Source: Methanoculleus sp. (lineage in GTDB: Archaea; Halobacteriota; Methanomicrobia; Methanomicrobiales; Methanoculleaceae). From it: a DNA stretch of 64,000 bases. Under the pieces are notes generated by a model. The model did not search any database and was not told the origin of the DNA. It was given only the letters and a program-made list of their open reading frames with translations. The DNA is taken from assembly GCA_018433835.1 (NCBI GenBank), contig JAHDQM010000040.1, positions 22,486-86,485 on the forward strand, in the 5' to 3' direction. Shown here piece by piece: positions 26,204 through 35,264 of the stretch; the stretch's first letter is position 1; each line of letters starts with the position of its first letter. The translations under genes and the position numbers were made by a program.

Positions 26204-27076
26204 TCACCGCACGATCTTTGCTATCGGGATCTCAAGGATGTCTTCGGCACCCGCGGCCTTGAGCGGCGGGATAAGCCCGTTGACGAGCCCTTTCTGCACC
26301 ACCGTCTGGATGCTGAAGTAGTCTATGCCGTGCAGCCTGCCGACGGTGGGCTTCTTCATCGCGGGGAGGACCTCGATGACGCGGTCGAGTGCCGCCGACG
26401 GCACGTTCATCGTCAGGAGCACCTGGTGACGCGCCTCGATCACCCCGAGGAGGAGGGTTACGATCTCATCGATCTCCCGGCGCTTCTCCGGGTCGTGGAG
26501 GGATTCGCGGTTCGCAAGGAGGGCGGTATGCGACTCCATGATCTGCCCGACGATCTTCAACCCGTTCTTCTTGAGCGTGCTCCCGGTCTCGGTGAGGTCG
26601 ACGACGACGTCCATGAGGTCGGGAACCTTCGCCTCCGAGGCACCGTAGGAGGGAAAGAGCCTGACCGGGACCCCGAGGTCCGCAAAGAACCGCTCCGTAA
26701 TCCGGGGATACTCGGTCGTCACCCGGCTGCCCGGGCGGATGGCGGTGACGTTCTCGATCGGCTCGTCGCGGTGGACCGCAACCACGATCTTCACGTTACC
26801 GTCGCCGGTCTTGCTGTAGGAGAGGTTTGCAACCTCGACGACATCGGCGCCGCTCTCCTGCACCCAGTCGAGTCCCGATATCCCGAGGTCGAAGTAGCCC
26901 ATCTGAACGTAGAGCGGGATCTCCTGCGGCCGGAGGATCTTCACCTTCCCGATCCGTGAATCGTCGATACGGGGGTTGTAGTCGCGGTCGGTCCGCCTGA
27001 CCTCGAGGTCCGCCTCTTTGAAGAGCTGGAGCGTCTGCGCTTCAAGGCTTCCCTTGGGGAGGGCAATCGTGATCAT
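26204..27076 (-). CDS. hisG: ATP phosphoribosyltransferase, long form
   Basis: From ATG 27076 the protein has 290 residues. It begins ITIALPKGSLEAQTL and carries DLGISGLDWVQESGADVVE and DLTETGSTLKKNGL, the PRPP-binding region. The length includes the C-terminal regulatory domain that binds histidine, so this is the long, self-regulated form (HisG_L) that does not need HisZ. It catalyses the first step of histidine synthesis. The longer frame to 27148 overlaps the DUF1015 end region and is not needed. It lies 49 bp downstream of the DUF1015 gene on the same strand. Confidence 0.92.
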   Translation of the reverse strand: MITIALPKGSLEAQTLQLFKEADLEVRRTDRDYNPRIDDSRIGKVKILRPQEIPLYVQMGYFDLGISGLDWVQESGADVVEVANLSYSKTGDGNVKIVVAVHRDEPIENVTAIRPGSRVTTEYPRITERFFADLGVPVRLFPSYGASEAKVPDLMDVVVDLTETGSTLKKNGLKIVGQIMESHTALLANRESLHDPEKRREIDEIVTLLLGVIEARHQVLLTMNVPSAALDRVIEVLPAMKKPTVGRLHGIDYFSIQTVVQKGLVNGLIPPLKAAGAEDILEIPIAKIVR

Positions 27077-27125
27077 GAAGAGATGATCGGGCAGAAAAAG
27101 AATTAAAGGTGGTGATCCGGACTTT

Positions 27126-28391
27126 CTAGTCGATGGTGTGGACGACAAGCCCCGAGAGGAGTTTCGGCTCGAACCAGGTGGATTTCGGGGGCATGACGCC
27201 GTCCATATCGGCGATCGCGAGCACCGTCTCGACCCGCACCGGCTGCATCGCTACCGCGAGGGCGTATTTGCCGGAGTCCACGAGCCGCTCGAGTGCACAG
27301 AGGGGTTTTGCCCCGCCCATGTAGTGGAGCCTGGGATCACCCCTGGGGTCGGAGATGCCGAGCATCCCTTCGAGGACGTCCTTCTGAAGGACCGAGACGT
27401 CCAGGGACCCGATCAGGTCGGTAGGGTCTGCGATCGGCCGGGAGGCCTCGTACCAGGCCCCCTCCAGGTAGAAGTGCATGACGTGCATCGTTCCTGCTCC
27501 GGTCGCGAGCGGCGGAATCTGGTCCCCGGCAGCGTCGACCTGCCCGTAGGGCCGGACGGTCCAGCCTGCCTCAGGGAGCGCCTCGATGAACTCACGGGGG
27601 GTATTGTAACCACCGAGGTCCGAAACAAGCCTGCTGTAGCCGTGGATACGGACCCGGTCGTGGGCGAAGAGGACCGCCATGAACTTCCCCGCCTCTTCGG
27701 TGAACCTGCCAGCGCTGCGCCGCCGTTCGGCCACGTTCACCGCCGACCTGGCCCGGTGGTGCCCGTCCGCGATGTAGGTCTCCGGGACCGCTGCAAAAAG
27801 GCTATCGAGGCGGGAGAGGGTAGCTTCGTCGGCGACCCGGTAGACCTGGTGGAGCACGCCCGATGCGGTCGTGGTGCTCCCGTCGGGCTGCACGTTATCG
27901 ATGAGTGAGCGGACGCAGGAAAAGATCTCGCCGGGGTCGCGGTAGAGCAGGAATACAAGGCCGGTGTTGGCGCCGACCGTGTCGATGTGCCGGGTCCGGT
28001 CCTCCTCCTTGTCGTACCTGGTGAGCTCGTGCCGCCGGATCCGCCTGTTCTCGTAGTCCTCCGTTCCCACGCAGCAGACCAGCCCGACGAACTCCTCGCC
28101 GTCCTGGACGGCCCGGTAGACGTACATCCCGGGCTCCGGGTCCCGCTGCATCAGGCCGTCCGCAAGCATGCCGTCGAAGACCTCCCGCGAGCGCCGGTAG
28201 ACCCGGTCGTCGTGCGGGGCGAGGTCGGGGAGTTCGGCGTCCGACCGGCTGACCCGCAGGAAACTCAGGGGATTCTTCTCGATGCACTCCCGGGCTTCTT
28301 CTGCCGTCACCACATCGTAGGGCACGGAGGGAATTTTTTCGGAGTACCGCCTCCCCGGACGGACCGCCGCGAAACGATAGATCTGAACCAT
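27126..28391 (-). CDS. DUF1015 family protein
   Basis: From ATG 28391 this protein has 421 residues and starts VQIYRFAAVRPG followed by PYDVVTAEEARE, matching DUF1015. Conserved later stretches include IADGHHRARSAV, with two histidines, and GTEDYENRRIRRHE. The family is widespread in archaea and bacteria; its biochemical function is unsettled. GTG at 28403 would only add four residues. It might share a transcript with hisG. Confidence 0.85.
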   Translation of the reverse strand: MVQIYRFAAVRPGRRYSEKIPSVPYDVVTAEEARECIEKNPLSFLRVSRSDAELPDLAPHDDRVYRRSREVFDGMLADGLMQRDPEPGMYVYRAVQDGEEFVGLVCCVGTEDYENRRIRRHELTRYDKEEDRTRHIDTVGANTGLVFLLYRDPGEIFSCVRSLIDNVQPDGSTTTASGVLHQVYRVADEATLSRLDSLFAAVPETYIADGHHRARSAVNVAERRRSAGRFTEEAGKFMAVLFAHDRVRIHGYSRLVSDLGGYNTPREFIEALPEAGWTVRPYGQVDAAGDQIPPLATGAGTMHVMHFYLEGAWYEASRPIADPTDLIGSLDVSVLQKDVLEGMLGISDPRGDPRLHYMGGAKPLCALERLVDSGKYALAVAMQPVRVETVLAIADMDGVMPPKSTWFEPKLLSGLVVHTID

Positions 28392-28476
28392 AGATACCGC
28401 CACTCGTATGTGGCTATTATTTTGTCTCCTGACACTATATTAGGTAAGGCACCCCACGAGGGAGAGGCCGGTAACT

Positions 28477-28941
28477 ATGATGCCGCTTCAACTCACCATT
28501 CGCCGGGCACAGCCTGCAGATATTCCGGAGATAGTTGCCATCGAGAAGAAAGCGTTCGACGACCCCTGGGACGAGAGGACGCTCCAGGAATCGCTTGCCT
28601 ACTACCCGGAGACGTTCTTCGTGGCAAGAAATAACGGAGACCTGGCCGGCTTCGTCGCAGGCGGCATTGAGGATACCGGGGAAGAGGTTTACGGGCATAT
28701 CATGAACCTCGCGGTCGCCCCCAGGCGCCGGCGCCGGGGAATCGGGCAGCACCTCATTCGCCGCCTGGAGCAGGAGTATGCCATTTTAGGCGCGAGCGCC
28801 GTCCAGCTCGAGGTCAGGGTCGGCAACACCGGGGCGCAGGAGTTCTACCACCGTCTCGGCTACCGGGAGGTCTTCCAGGTCGCCTGCTACTACGCGAACG
28901 AGGAAGATGCCCTGGTCATGATGAAGTGGTTCCGGTTCTAA
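28477..28941 (+). CDS. rimI: Ribosomal-protein-alanine N-acetyltransferase (GNAT)
   Basis: This 154-residue GNAT protein has the acetyl-CoA binding motif in NLAVAPRRRRRGIGQHLI, with the R/Q-x-x-G-x-G/A turn RRGIG. A NTGAQEFYHRLGYRE stretch gives the C-terminal motif of RimI-like enzymes. It probably acetylates N-termini of proteins. It is divergent from the DUF1015 gene and is followed by three small hairpins before the convergent HepT gene. Confidence 0.9.
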   Translation: MMPLQLTIRRAQPADIPEIVAIEKKAFDDPWDERTLQESLAYYPETFFVARNNGDLAGFVAGGIEDTGEEVYGHIMNLAVAPRRRRRGIGQHLIRRLEQEYAILGASAVQLEVRVGNTGAQEFYHRLGYREVFQVACYYANEEDALVMMKWFRF

Positions 28942-29094
28942 AACGCGACGGTTTGTAGAACCGGAGCGGGATGCAGGACGTACCGCACCGACTCGGGCGT
29001 GACTGCCGCACCGTGCGACGATTCGTTAGAATCGGGATATGAGCACCGTCTGGTGCGAATGGCGGGGGTGGGCCCCCATCATTCCAGGTGGTCT

Positions 29095-29424
29095 CTATTC
29101 CCTGACCCGGGAGAGGATCTGACCTTTCAGTCCCGGCAGATCGTGTTCGACCACATTCCAGACTGCATCACGGTCGATTCCAAAATAGTGGTGAATAAGG
29201 ACATTCCTCATCCCGATGATCTCTGGCCACGGGATGTCCGGGGTTTCGGCCCTGAATTCTGAAGAAACTCCCCGTACGGCTTCTCCGATGATTTGAAGGT
29301 GGTGGATCACCCAGACCTGTGCCATTTCATCGTTGTAGAAGTACTCACGGCCCCGGACCGATACTCTTTCAATCCGTTCGATAGCTTCGATAACATCCAG
29401 TAGCCGTTCGCGATCGTTTCTCAT
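29095..29424 (-). CDS. hepT: HepT-like HEPN toxin (DUF86)
   Basis: This 109-residue protein is all-helical with the R-x4-H-x-Y motif of HEPN ribonucleases at R73-H78-Y80 (MRNVLIHHY). HepT forms a toxin-antitoxin pair with MntA, which adds AMP to the motif tyrosine. It overlaps the mntA gene by ATGA, with the antitoxin gene first. The active-site residues are all intact. Confidence 0.9.
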   Translation of the reverse strand: MRNDRERLLDVIEAIERIERVSVRGREYFYNDEMAQVWVIHHLQIIGEAVRGVSSEFRAETPDIPWPEIIGMRNVLIHHYFGIDRDAVWNVVEHDLPGLKGQILSRVRE

Positions 29425-29729
29425 AGAGGCCGCGCTTCCTGTAAAACCCTCGATCGAATACGCTCCCGAAGTCCCGCTTCAGTCACAATATCAACCGGGC
29501 GCCCAAGCAGGAGCGAGAGGTCCATCGCAAGACCACCCACATCAAGGAGACTCCGGCCGGGATCGAGATCGATCAGGAGATCGATATCACTGTCTGCCCG
29601 GGCTTCGCTTCGTGCCACGGATCCGAATACCCGCACGTTCCTCGCTCCCCTCCGGTGTGCGAGAGAAAGGATCTCGTCCCGCTTCTGTATGAGTTGGGTA
29701 TAGATATCGGCTCCCGGGTTCATGCTCAA
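29421..29729 (-). CDS. mntA: MntA-like nucleotidyltransferase antitoxin
   Basis: This 102-residue minimal nucleotidyltransferase has GSVAR (36-40) and the metal-binding D48 and D50 in ADSDIDLL. It should AMPylate the tyrosine in the HepT motif and so inactivate the toxin. The C-terminal half ([17 protein letters not shown]) completes the fold. It has its own start 88 bp from the end of hmgA, on the same strand. Confidence 0.9.
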   Translation of the reverse strand: MSMNPGADIYTQLIQKRDEILSLAHRRGARNVRVFGSVARSEARADSDIDLLIDLDPGRSLLDVGGLAMDLSLLLGRPVDIVTEAGLRERIRSRVLQEARPL

Positions 29730-29816
29730 GTAAGTAGTTACGATGATCGCGCGCCTTAAATGTTATCATGGGCCCTTACTCCCGGCACCACGGCAGCGCC
29801 GGGAAGTACCGGGCCG

Positions 29817-31025
29817 TTATCCCCGCCCGTGCTCCTGGTGGGCCCGGGCCAAGTGCTGCGCCGCGAGGGCGCCGAGGAGGGAGAGCTCGCCGGCGAGCAC
29901 CCCGGCGGCGACGATCTCCGCAAGCGCCTTCGCGTGGGCTCCCGGCGGGTCGCCGCCCCCGGCGACGCCGAGCATCGCGAGGCACTCGTGCTGGGTGTCG
30001 ACCCCCGTGCCGCCCCCGACCGTCCCCACCGGGAGCGAGGGGAGGGTGACCGAGACGTAGACGCCGCCGTCCACCCGGTCGACGGTGGTGATCGCGGTGC
30101 TCCCCTCCACGACATGGGCAGGGTCCTGCCCGCAGGCTATGAACATGGCGGCGACGACGTTTGCCGCGTGGGCGTTGAACCCGAACGAGGCCGCCCTGGC
30201 CGAGCCCACCAGGTTTTTGCGGTAGTTGACCTCGATGAGCGTCTCCGCATCGGTCTTCAAGAGGTCGGCGATCATCGCGTCGGTGAGGCGCACCCCCGCG
30301 ACCACGGTCTTCCCCCGGCCCCGGACCAGGTTGATCGCCGCCGGCTTCTTGTCGGTGCACATGTTCCCGGACGTGGCGACGAGGCGGGCGCCGGTCTCAC
30401 GCTCGATGAGTTCGCCCACCTTCTGGCCTGCGATTGTCACCATGTTCATGCCCATGGCGTCCTTGGTGTCGAACTCGAGCCGGACGAAGACGCTCGTCCC
30501 CGCGACGTAGGAGACGGCTTCGAGGAACTGTCCGTGTTTCGTGGTGCTCTCTGCGACCTCCCGGATCTCGGCGGCGTGCCCCTCGACCCACCTGACCACC
30601 TCGTGGGCGTGCACGACGTCGCGGGCGGCAAAGACCGGCGCCCGGGTCATTCCGTCCCGCGTGATCCGCACGTCCGCGCCCCCCGCCCGGGTGATCAGGG
30701 AGCAGCCGCGGTTCACCGAAGCCACGAGCGCCCCTTCGGTCGTCGCCAGGGGCAGGTAGTAGGATCCGGAGGCGTACTCCCCCTTCACCCGGAGCAGCCC
30801 CGCGACACCGAGCGGCACCTGCACCGTGCCGATCATGTTCTCGATGTTGCGCTTCACGACCCGGTCGAGCCCGATGGAGAACGACCCCACCGCGGGGAGG
30901 GCGGTGCCGGTCTCGCACTCGACGAACGCCCGCCGCACCCGGACGGCCTCCTCGGGCGGGAGTTCCTTCTCAAGCGCGTAGAGTTTGAGAGACCCCTCCT
31001 TGAGCCTCCCGATATACTCATCCAT
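29817..31025 (-). CDS. hmgA: Hydroxymethylglutaryl-CoA reductase
   Basis: From ATG 31025 this protein has 402 residues with the class I motifs in order: IENMIGTVQVPLG near 61-73, catalytic glutamate E97 in TTEGAL, DAMGMN at 189-194, the catalytic lysine in DKKPAA (225-230), the aspartate of GQDPAHVVE and the terminal histidine in ARAHQEHG. It reduces HMG-CoA to mevalonate for archaeal isoprenoid lipids. The 5' extension of the open frame (to 31124) runs into the divergent trm5 gene and is rejected. A 12-bp palindrome lies between the two starts. Confidence 0.95.
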   Translation of the reverse strand: MDEYIGRLKEGSLKLYALEKELPPEEAVRVRRAFVECETGTALPAVGSFSIGLDRVVKRNIENMIGTVQVPLGVAGLLRVKGEYASGSYYLPLATTEGALVASVNRGCSLITRAGGADVRITRDGMTRAPVFAARDVVHAHEVVRWVEGHAAEIREVAESTTKHGQFLEAVSYVAGTSVFVRLEFDTKDAMGMNMVTIAGQKVGELIERETGARLVATSGNMCTDKKPAAINLVRGRGKTVVAGVRLTDAMIADLLKTDAETLIEVNYRKNLVGSARAASFGFNAHAANVVAAMFIACGQDPAHVVEGSTAITTVDRVDGGVYVSVTLPSLPVGTVGGGTGVDTQHECLAMLGVAGGGDPPGAHAKALAEIVAAGVLAGELSLLGALAAQHLARAHQEHGRG

Positions 31026-31033
31026 GAATAAGT

Positions 31034-31045
31034 ATGAGATCTCAT
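31034..31045. promoter_or_regulatory. 12-bp perfect palindrome between hmgA and trm5
   Basis: ATGAGATCTCAT lies in the 44-bp divergent spacer. Its position 9 bp upstream of hmgA and 25 bp upstream of the trm5 start makes it a candidate operator for either gene, but no regulator is known. Confidence 0.35.
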
Positions 31046-31069
31046 CACTAAAGATGGCTGGTGGTCGAT

Positions 31070-31984
31070 ATGGGAGAAGAACAGTGGTGCCTTGCGGTGC
31101 CGAAGCGAGAGGCCGAGCAGGCACGGCGCCGGCTGCTTGAGGAGGGGCTCCTCGACCGGGGCCTCAGGCCGCGCCCCGAGGGGGACGCCGTCCTCTTCCC
31201 GGTGACCGAAGCGGTCCCGGGCGCCGTGCGGTGCGACTTTGCGGCCGTGCCGGAACAGGCCGTTCTTCCCCGCCACGAGCTCGTGGGCGGGATCGCCGTC
31301 GTGCAGGAGGACGACCCGGAGGGCGCAGAGCGGCTGCTCGCCTCCCGGCCGTCCCTCGAGACGGTGCTATTCCCCCAGACCGCGGTCGAGGGGGAGTACC
31401 GCACCCGCCGGTTCTCCGTCCTCGCCGGGGTCCCCTCCACCCGCACCCGGGTGACGGAGTACGGACTCCGTTTCGACGTCGACCTATCCCTTGCCTACTT
31501 CTCGGCCCGGCTCTCGACCGAGCGGCAGCGGGTCCTCGAGGCAATGGAGGAGGGGGAGCGGGTCCTCGATATGTTCTCCGGCGTCGGGCCGTTCGCGATC
31601 ACTCTTGCCCGCAGGGCCGCTCTCGTCGTCGCCGCGGACCTCAACCCCGCCGCGGTCCACCTCCTGGTCCACAATATCGCGCTCAACCGGGTGCGAAACG
31701 TCGTCCCGGTGCTCGCGGACGCCGCCCACCTCCCCCGGCTCGGCTTTTCCCCCTTCGACCGGGTCGTCATGAACCTCCCGCTCGCCGCGCCGCAGTTCCT
31801 CACGGCGGCAGCCGCCCTCTGCCGGGACGGCGGGACGATCCACCTCTACGCTTTAGAGGGGCGGGAAGGCGAATACCTTCCCCTGATCCGCGAGGTCACC
31901 CGCGGCGAGGTCGCCGAACGGCAGGTCAGGACCTACTCGCCGGGGAAGTGGCACGCGGTGTATGATATCGTCGTGGAGAAGTAA
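31070..31984 (+). CDS. trm5: tRNA (guanine-37 N1)-methyltransferase Trm5 family
   Basis: From ATG 31070 this protein has 304 residues. The class I SAM-binding motif is DMFSGVGPFAITLA, followed by an acidic loop (AADLNPAAVHL) and motif IV FDRVVMNLPLAA, with the NLP signature of the Trm5/Tyw2 group. Trm5 methylates G37 next to the anticodon and protects the reading frame. The N-terminal domains (D1/D2) are short but recognisable by the basic RRR segment. GTG at 31061 is an alternative start. It could also be a Tyw2-like transferase; Trm5 is favoured by length and the NLP motif. Confidence 0.85.
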   Translation: MGEEQWCLAVPKREAEQARRRLLEEGLLDRGLRPRPEGDAVLFPVTEAVPGAVRCDFAAVPEQAVLPRHELVGGIAVVQEDDPEGAERLLASRPSLETVLFPQTAVEGEYRTRRFSVLAGVPSTRTRVTEYGLRFDVDLSLAYFSARLSTERQRVLEAMEEGERVLDMFSGVGPFAITLARRAALVVAADLNPAAVHLLVHNIALNRVRNVVPVLADAAHLPRLGFSPFDRVVMNLPLAAPQFLTAAAALCRDGGTIHLYALEGREGEYLPLIREVTRGEVAERQVRTYSPGKWHAVYDIVVEK

Positions 31985-32120
31985 GAGGGTCCGGGGATTG
32001 CACCCCTCGCACGCTCAGTGATTGAATATCTTGCTCTTTTTGCCGACCGGGCATTTCCCTCCCGGGCTCTCCACCGCCCATCGCATCGTGGGAGAGCGAG
32101 ATTGCGAGGGGGCTGCTCCC

Positions 32121-32233
32121 CTCGAAGACCTTTGGTCTTCTCGTGCTCACTACGTTCGCACCTCAAAGGCCTTCGGCTTTCTCATGCTCCGTTCCTCGCA
32201 CCTAACGGTGCTCAAACTCCGCTCCTACGGAGC
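32121..32233 (+). repeat. Dispersed repeat copy R3 (tandem units)
   Basis: It has three successive units: CTCGAAGACCTTTGGTCTTC (32121-32140), CTCAAAGGCCTTCGGCTTTC (32162-32181) and CGCACCTAACGGTGCTC (32197-32213), the last followed by CTCCGCTCCTACGGAGC. Each is a small imperfect palindrome with linkers resembling TCATGCTCCG. This is the longest copy of the family in the window and shows its modular build. Confidence 0.6.
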
Positions 32234-32315
32234 TTCGTTCCTGTCGGAACATCGCACCTCGCACCTGGGGCGCCTGAGTTTCTCTCCTTTGAACCTGCTG
32301 ATTTCCTATGGCTAT

Positions 32316-32438
32316 ATCCAGCACGGATTCCGTGGGAGTATCGCCATTGGGGGTGGGGCTGACGGGGAGGGGGGGAGCATCCCCCCTCCCCTGTCCCCTC
32401 CCCCCTCCTGGCGATATCCACTGGAAAGCCGTGGATGG
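32316..32438. repeat. Large G-rich palindrome
   Basis: Two arms of about 60 bp (32316-32375 and 32381-32438) flank a 5-bp centre (AGCAT). The inner arms are GGGGAGGGGGG facing CCCCCCTCCCC, and the outer arms carry CACGG, GG and TATCGCCA facing their complements with small mismatches. The structure could extrude as a cruciform or fold in RNA. G-runs of 4-6 might also form a quadruplex. Confidence 0.6.
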
Positions 32439-32659
32439 GATTGTGATTGAAGTTATTCCAATCCTCTGACGGGGGAGACCCGTTGCACCCCTCGGCGCCC
32501 ATGCATCCGCCGTACCGCAGGACGCACCGCCCGCATCTTCGAAGCCTGATGGTGTCTCAAGCTCGCTACGCTCTCGTGCGAGCCAAAAAAGAAGTATAGA
32601 GCGTCATTAAATCCCGCGCAGAGCGCGGAAAACCCCTGCCAACCCAAATACGATCAGGA

Positions 32660-33052
32660 TCATTCCGACGGCACGAACTTCGTGCCGTAGTGGATGGTGC
32701 CGCTCTCGCCGTCCGCCGCCACCCGGCGGAAGACGCTCTTGACCCGCATCCCGATCTTCGCCTCTCCGGGGGGGCAGGCGATCTGGGTAGTGAGCCTCGG
32801 CCCCTCGTCGAGCTGCACGACCGCAAGGACGTAGGGGGTGGTGTTCTCGAACTGGTCGCTTGCCGACCGGACGACCGTGTAGGTGACGACCGTTCCCTCG
32901 CCGTTGAACTTATGGTCGACGATCTTGCCGCTCCGCCGGCAGTCGGGGCAGAGCGATCTGGGCGGGAAGAAGTACCGCCCGCAGGTCGTGCACTGCGTCC
33001 CGACGAGGTTATACCGCTGCGGAATCTTTCTCCAGAACCGTGAAACCGACAT
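32660..33052 (-). CDS. DUF35 OB-fold acyl-CoA-binding scaffold protein
   Basis: This 130-residue protein has a zinc ribbon with C21, C24, C35 and C38 (CTTCGRYFF...CPDC) followed by an OB fold (GEGTVVTYTVV). In methanogens this protein holds thiolase and HMG-CoA synthase together so that acetoacetyl-CoA passes between them through a shared CoA site. Its place directly behind the thiolase gene (2-bp gap) fits that role. Confidence 0.9.
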   Translation of the reverse strand: MSVSRFWRKIPQRYNLVGTQCTTCGRYFFPPRSLCPDCRRSGKIVDHKFNGEGTVVTYTVVRSASDQFENTTPYVLAVVQLDEGPRLTTQIACPPGEAKIGMRVKSVFRRVAADGESGTIHYGTKFVPSE

Positions 33053-33054
33053 TG

Positions 33055-34215
33055 TTATGCCCCCAGGATGTGCACGACGACCGTCGCGCCGGTGCCGCCC
33101 ACGTTATGGGCCATACCGATCTCCGCGTCCACCTGCCGGGCCCCGGCTTCGCCGCGGAGCTGGCTGACGATCTCGTAGATCTGCTTGATCCCGGTCGCAC
33201 CGACCGGGTGGCCGCAGGCCTTCAGGCCGCCGCTCGTGTTCACCGGGATCTCCCCGCCGAGGGCGGTCGTCCCTTCCGCGGTGAGCCTCCCCGCCTCACC
33301 TTTTTTACAGAACCCGAGGTCCTCGATCGCACAGATCTCGGCGATCGTGAAGCAGTCGTGGACCTCCAGCATATCGATATCCTTGTGGGTGAGGCCCGCC
33401 TGGGAAAACGCCCCCCTCCCTGCCGCCACGGTGGCGTCCAGGGTGGAGATGTCCCGCCGGTCGTGGAGCGCGATGGTGTCGCTCGCCTGGGCGCTTGCGA
33501 GCACCTTGACCGGCGAATCGGTGAACTCGCGGGCGCGTTCGAGCGGCACCACCACGACCGCCGCCGCACCGTCGGTGATCGGCGAGCAGTCGAAGAGCCG
33601 CAGGGGGTCGGCGACCAGCGAGGAGTTCAGCACCGTATCGACCGTGATCCTGTTCCGGAACTGGGCGATCGGGTTCTTTGCGCCGTTCTCGTGGTTCTTC
33701 ACCGCCACCTCTGCAAGCTGCTCCCGGGTGAGGGGGTAGCGGTGCATGTAGTCGGTTGCGATCATGGCGTAGAGCCCGGGGAAGGTCGCCCCGGCAAACC
33801 CCTCCCACTCGCGGTCCGCGGCGCTCGCGAGCATGTCCACGCTCGCCCCGGTCCCGACGTCGGTCATCTTCTCGACGCCCGCAGCGACCACGATGTCTTC
33901 CATGCCGCTCGCGACCGCGATCACCGCCTGCCGGAAGGCAAGTCCGCCGGAGGCGCAGGCCGCCTCCACCCGGGTCGAAGCGACATGGTTTGTTGCCAGG
34001 CCGGCGTAGTCCGCGATAAGGGCCCCGATGTGCTCCTGCTCGACGAATCTGCCTGCGCTCATGTTCCCTACGTAGAGAGCGTCGAGATTCTCGCCGGTGA
34101 CCCCGGCATCCTCGAGCGCCAGCGTCCCCGCCTTGACGAAGAGGTCGCGGAACGAGGTGCCCCAGTGCTCCCCGAACTCGGTGCACCCGACTCCGATTAT
34201 TGCTACGTCTCTCAT
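33055..34215 (-). CDS. Acetyl-CoA C-acetyltransferase (archaeal thiolase)
   Basis: This 386-residue thiolase-superfamily protein has the nucleophile C87 in VEAACASGG and the GHPVGATG histidine motif in its C-terminal third. It condenses two acetyl-CoA molecules to acetoacetyl-CoA, the first step of the mevalonate pathway. It overlaps the end of the HMG-CoA synthase gene by ATGA and precedes the DUF35 scaffold gene, so the complex is encoded as one block. Confidence 0.93.
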   Translation of the reverse strand: MRDVAIIGVGCTEFGEHWGTSFRDLFVKAGTLALEDAGVTGENLDALYVGNMSAGRFVEQEHIGALIADYAGLATNHVASTRVEAACASGGLAFRQAVIAVASGMEDIVVAAGVEKMTDVGTGASVDMLASAADREWEGFAGATFPGLYAMIATDYMHRYPLTREQLAEVAVKNHENGAKNPIAQFRNRITVDTVLNSSLVADPLRLFDCSPITDGAAAVVVVPLERAREFTDSPVKVLASAQASDTIALHDRRDISTLDATVAAGRGAFSQAGLTHKDIDMLEVHDCFTIAEICAIEDLGFCKKGEAGRLTAEGTTALGGEIPVNTSGGLKACGHPVGATGIKQIYEIVSQLRGEAGARQVDAEIGMAHNVGGTGATVVVHILGA

Positions 34216-35264
34216 TTCTGCATCACGATCTTCCCCTTGTGTTTGGCGTACAGTGCATAGTCGAGGTAGGTCGGGTTTGCGAGCAGTTTCTCGACGCTCG
34301 GCGCCGCTGCCCGGTCGAACTCAACGGAATCGATGGCATCGGTGACCGTGATGTCGAAAGCGTCGCTCCCCGCCCCCGACCCGAACGAGGTGACGAAGAT
34401 CCGGTCGCCCGGTTTTGCCACGTCGAGCGTAGCGGCAAGCCCGATCATCGATGCCCCCGAGTAGGTGTTGCCGAGCCTCGGGACGACGAGGCCGGGCTGG
34501 ATCTGCTCGTCGGTAAACCCGAGCATCTTTGCCGCCCGTTGCGGGAACTTTGCGTTGGGCTGGTGGAAGACGGCGTAGTCGTAGTCCTTCGGGTTCGTCC
34601 CGGCCGCCTCAAGCATCAGCCGCGCGGCGCCCTGGACGTGTCTGAAGTAGCCCGGGTCGCCGGTGAACCGTCCGCCGTGGCGGGGGTAGTTCTGTCCTTC
34701 ACGCCGCCAGAAGTCGGGCGTGTCGGTGGTGTAGGAGCAGGTCCGGTGGATCTCGGCGATGGGATCCTCATCCCCGATGACGAACGCCGCTCCGCCGGCC
34801 GCCGCTGTGTACTCGAGGGCGTCCCCTGGAGCACCCTGTGCCACGTCCGCACCGATGGCGATCCCGAACGGGATCATCCCGCTTTTGACCATGCCCATGC
34901 AGGTCTGAATGCCCGCCGTTCCGGCCTTGCATGCAAACTCGTAGTCGGCGGCGGTCATGTTGGGAGTCGCCCCGATCGCCTCGCCGACCGTGCAGGCCGT
35001 GGGCTTGACCGCGTAGGGGTGCGACTCGCTTCCCACGTAGATGGCGCCGATCGCGTCAGTGTCGACGGTCCTGCGCCGAAGGGCGGCACGGGCCGCCTCG
35101 ACGGCGATCGTTGCGGTATCCTCATCGAGATCGGGGACGGATTTCTCAAAGACACCGAGCCCCCGGGTGATGTCGTCTGCGTTGGCGCCCCATACCCGGG
35201 CGATCTCCGGGACTTTTATCCGGTATCGCGGGATGTAGACGCCGTACGAATAAATGCCTACCAT
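34212..35264 (-). CDS. Hydroxymethylglutaryl-CoA synthase (archaeal)
   Basis: This 350-residue protein has the catalytic cysteine C112 in [10 protein letters not shown], the glutamate of the [13 protein letters not shown] strand, and [10 protein letters not shown] with the catalytic histidine. It condenses acetyl-CoA with acetoacetyl-CoA to HMG-CoA. Its start overlaps the end of the HTH regulator gene by 7 bp, so the four genes regulator-HMGS-thiolase-DUF35 form one operon. HMG-CoA reductase is encoded 3 kb away on the same strand. Confidence 0.95.
   Translation of the reverse strand: MVGIYSYGVYIPRYRIKVPEIARVWGANADDITRGLGVFEKSVPDLDEDTATIAVEAARAALRRRTVDTDAIGAIYVGSESHPYAVKPTACTVGEAIGATPNMTAADYEFACKAGTAGIQTCMGMVKSGMIPFGIAIGADVAQGAPGDALEYTAAAGGAAFVIGDEDPIAEIHRTCSYTTDTPDFWRREGQNYPRHGGRFTGDPGYFRHVQGAARLMLEAAGTNPKDYDYAVFHQPNAKFPQRAAKMLGFTDEQIQPGLVVPRLGNTYSGASMIGLAATLDVAKPGDRIFVTSFGSGAGSDAFDITVTDAIDSVEFDRAAAPSVEKLLANPTYLDYALYAKHKGKIVMQK

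Larger units (their letters stand above)
31985..32659. other. Intergenic block with repeats and a large palindrome
   Basis: No gene is supported. The block holds several tandem repeat-family units at 32121-32233, a large G/C-rich palindrome at about 32316-32438, and another repeat fragment (TCTCAAGCTCGCTACGCTCTC) around 32552-32572. Short open frames across it have repetitive residue composition. It separates trm5 from the DUF35-thiolase-HMGS operon, both ending here, so it may also serve as a transcription barrier. Confidence 0.55.

Noticed and set aside
29760..31031. Plus-strand 423-codon frame opposite hmgA
   Set aside because: Low-complexity shadow frame; the minus strand encodes a full HMG-CoA reductase with all catalytic residues.
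31985..32600. CRISPR-like array
   Set aside because: Repeat units are unequal palindromes without constant-length unique spacers, and no cas genes are near.
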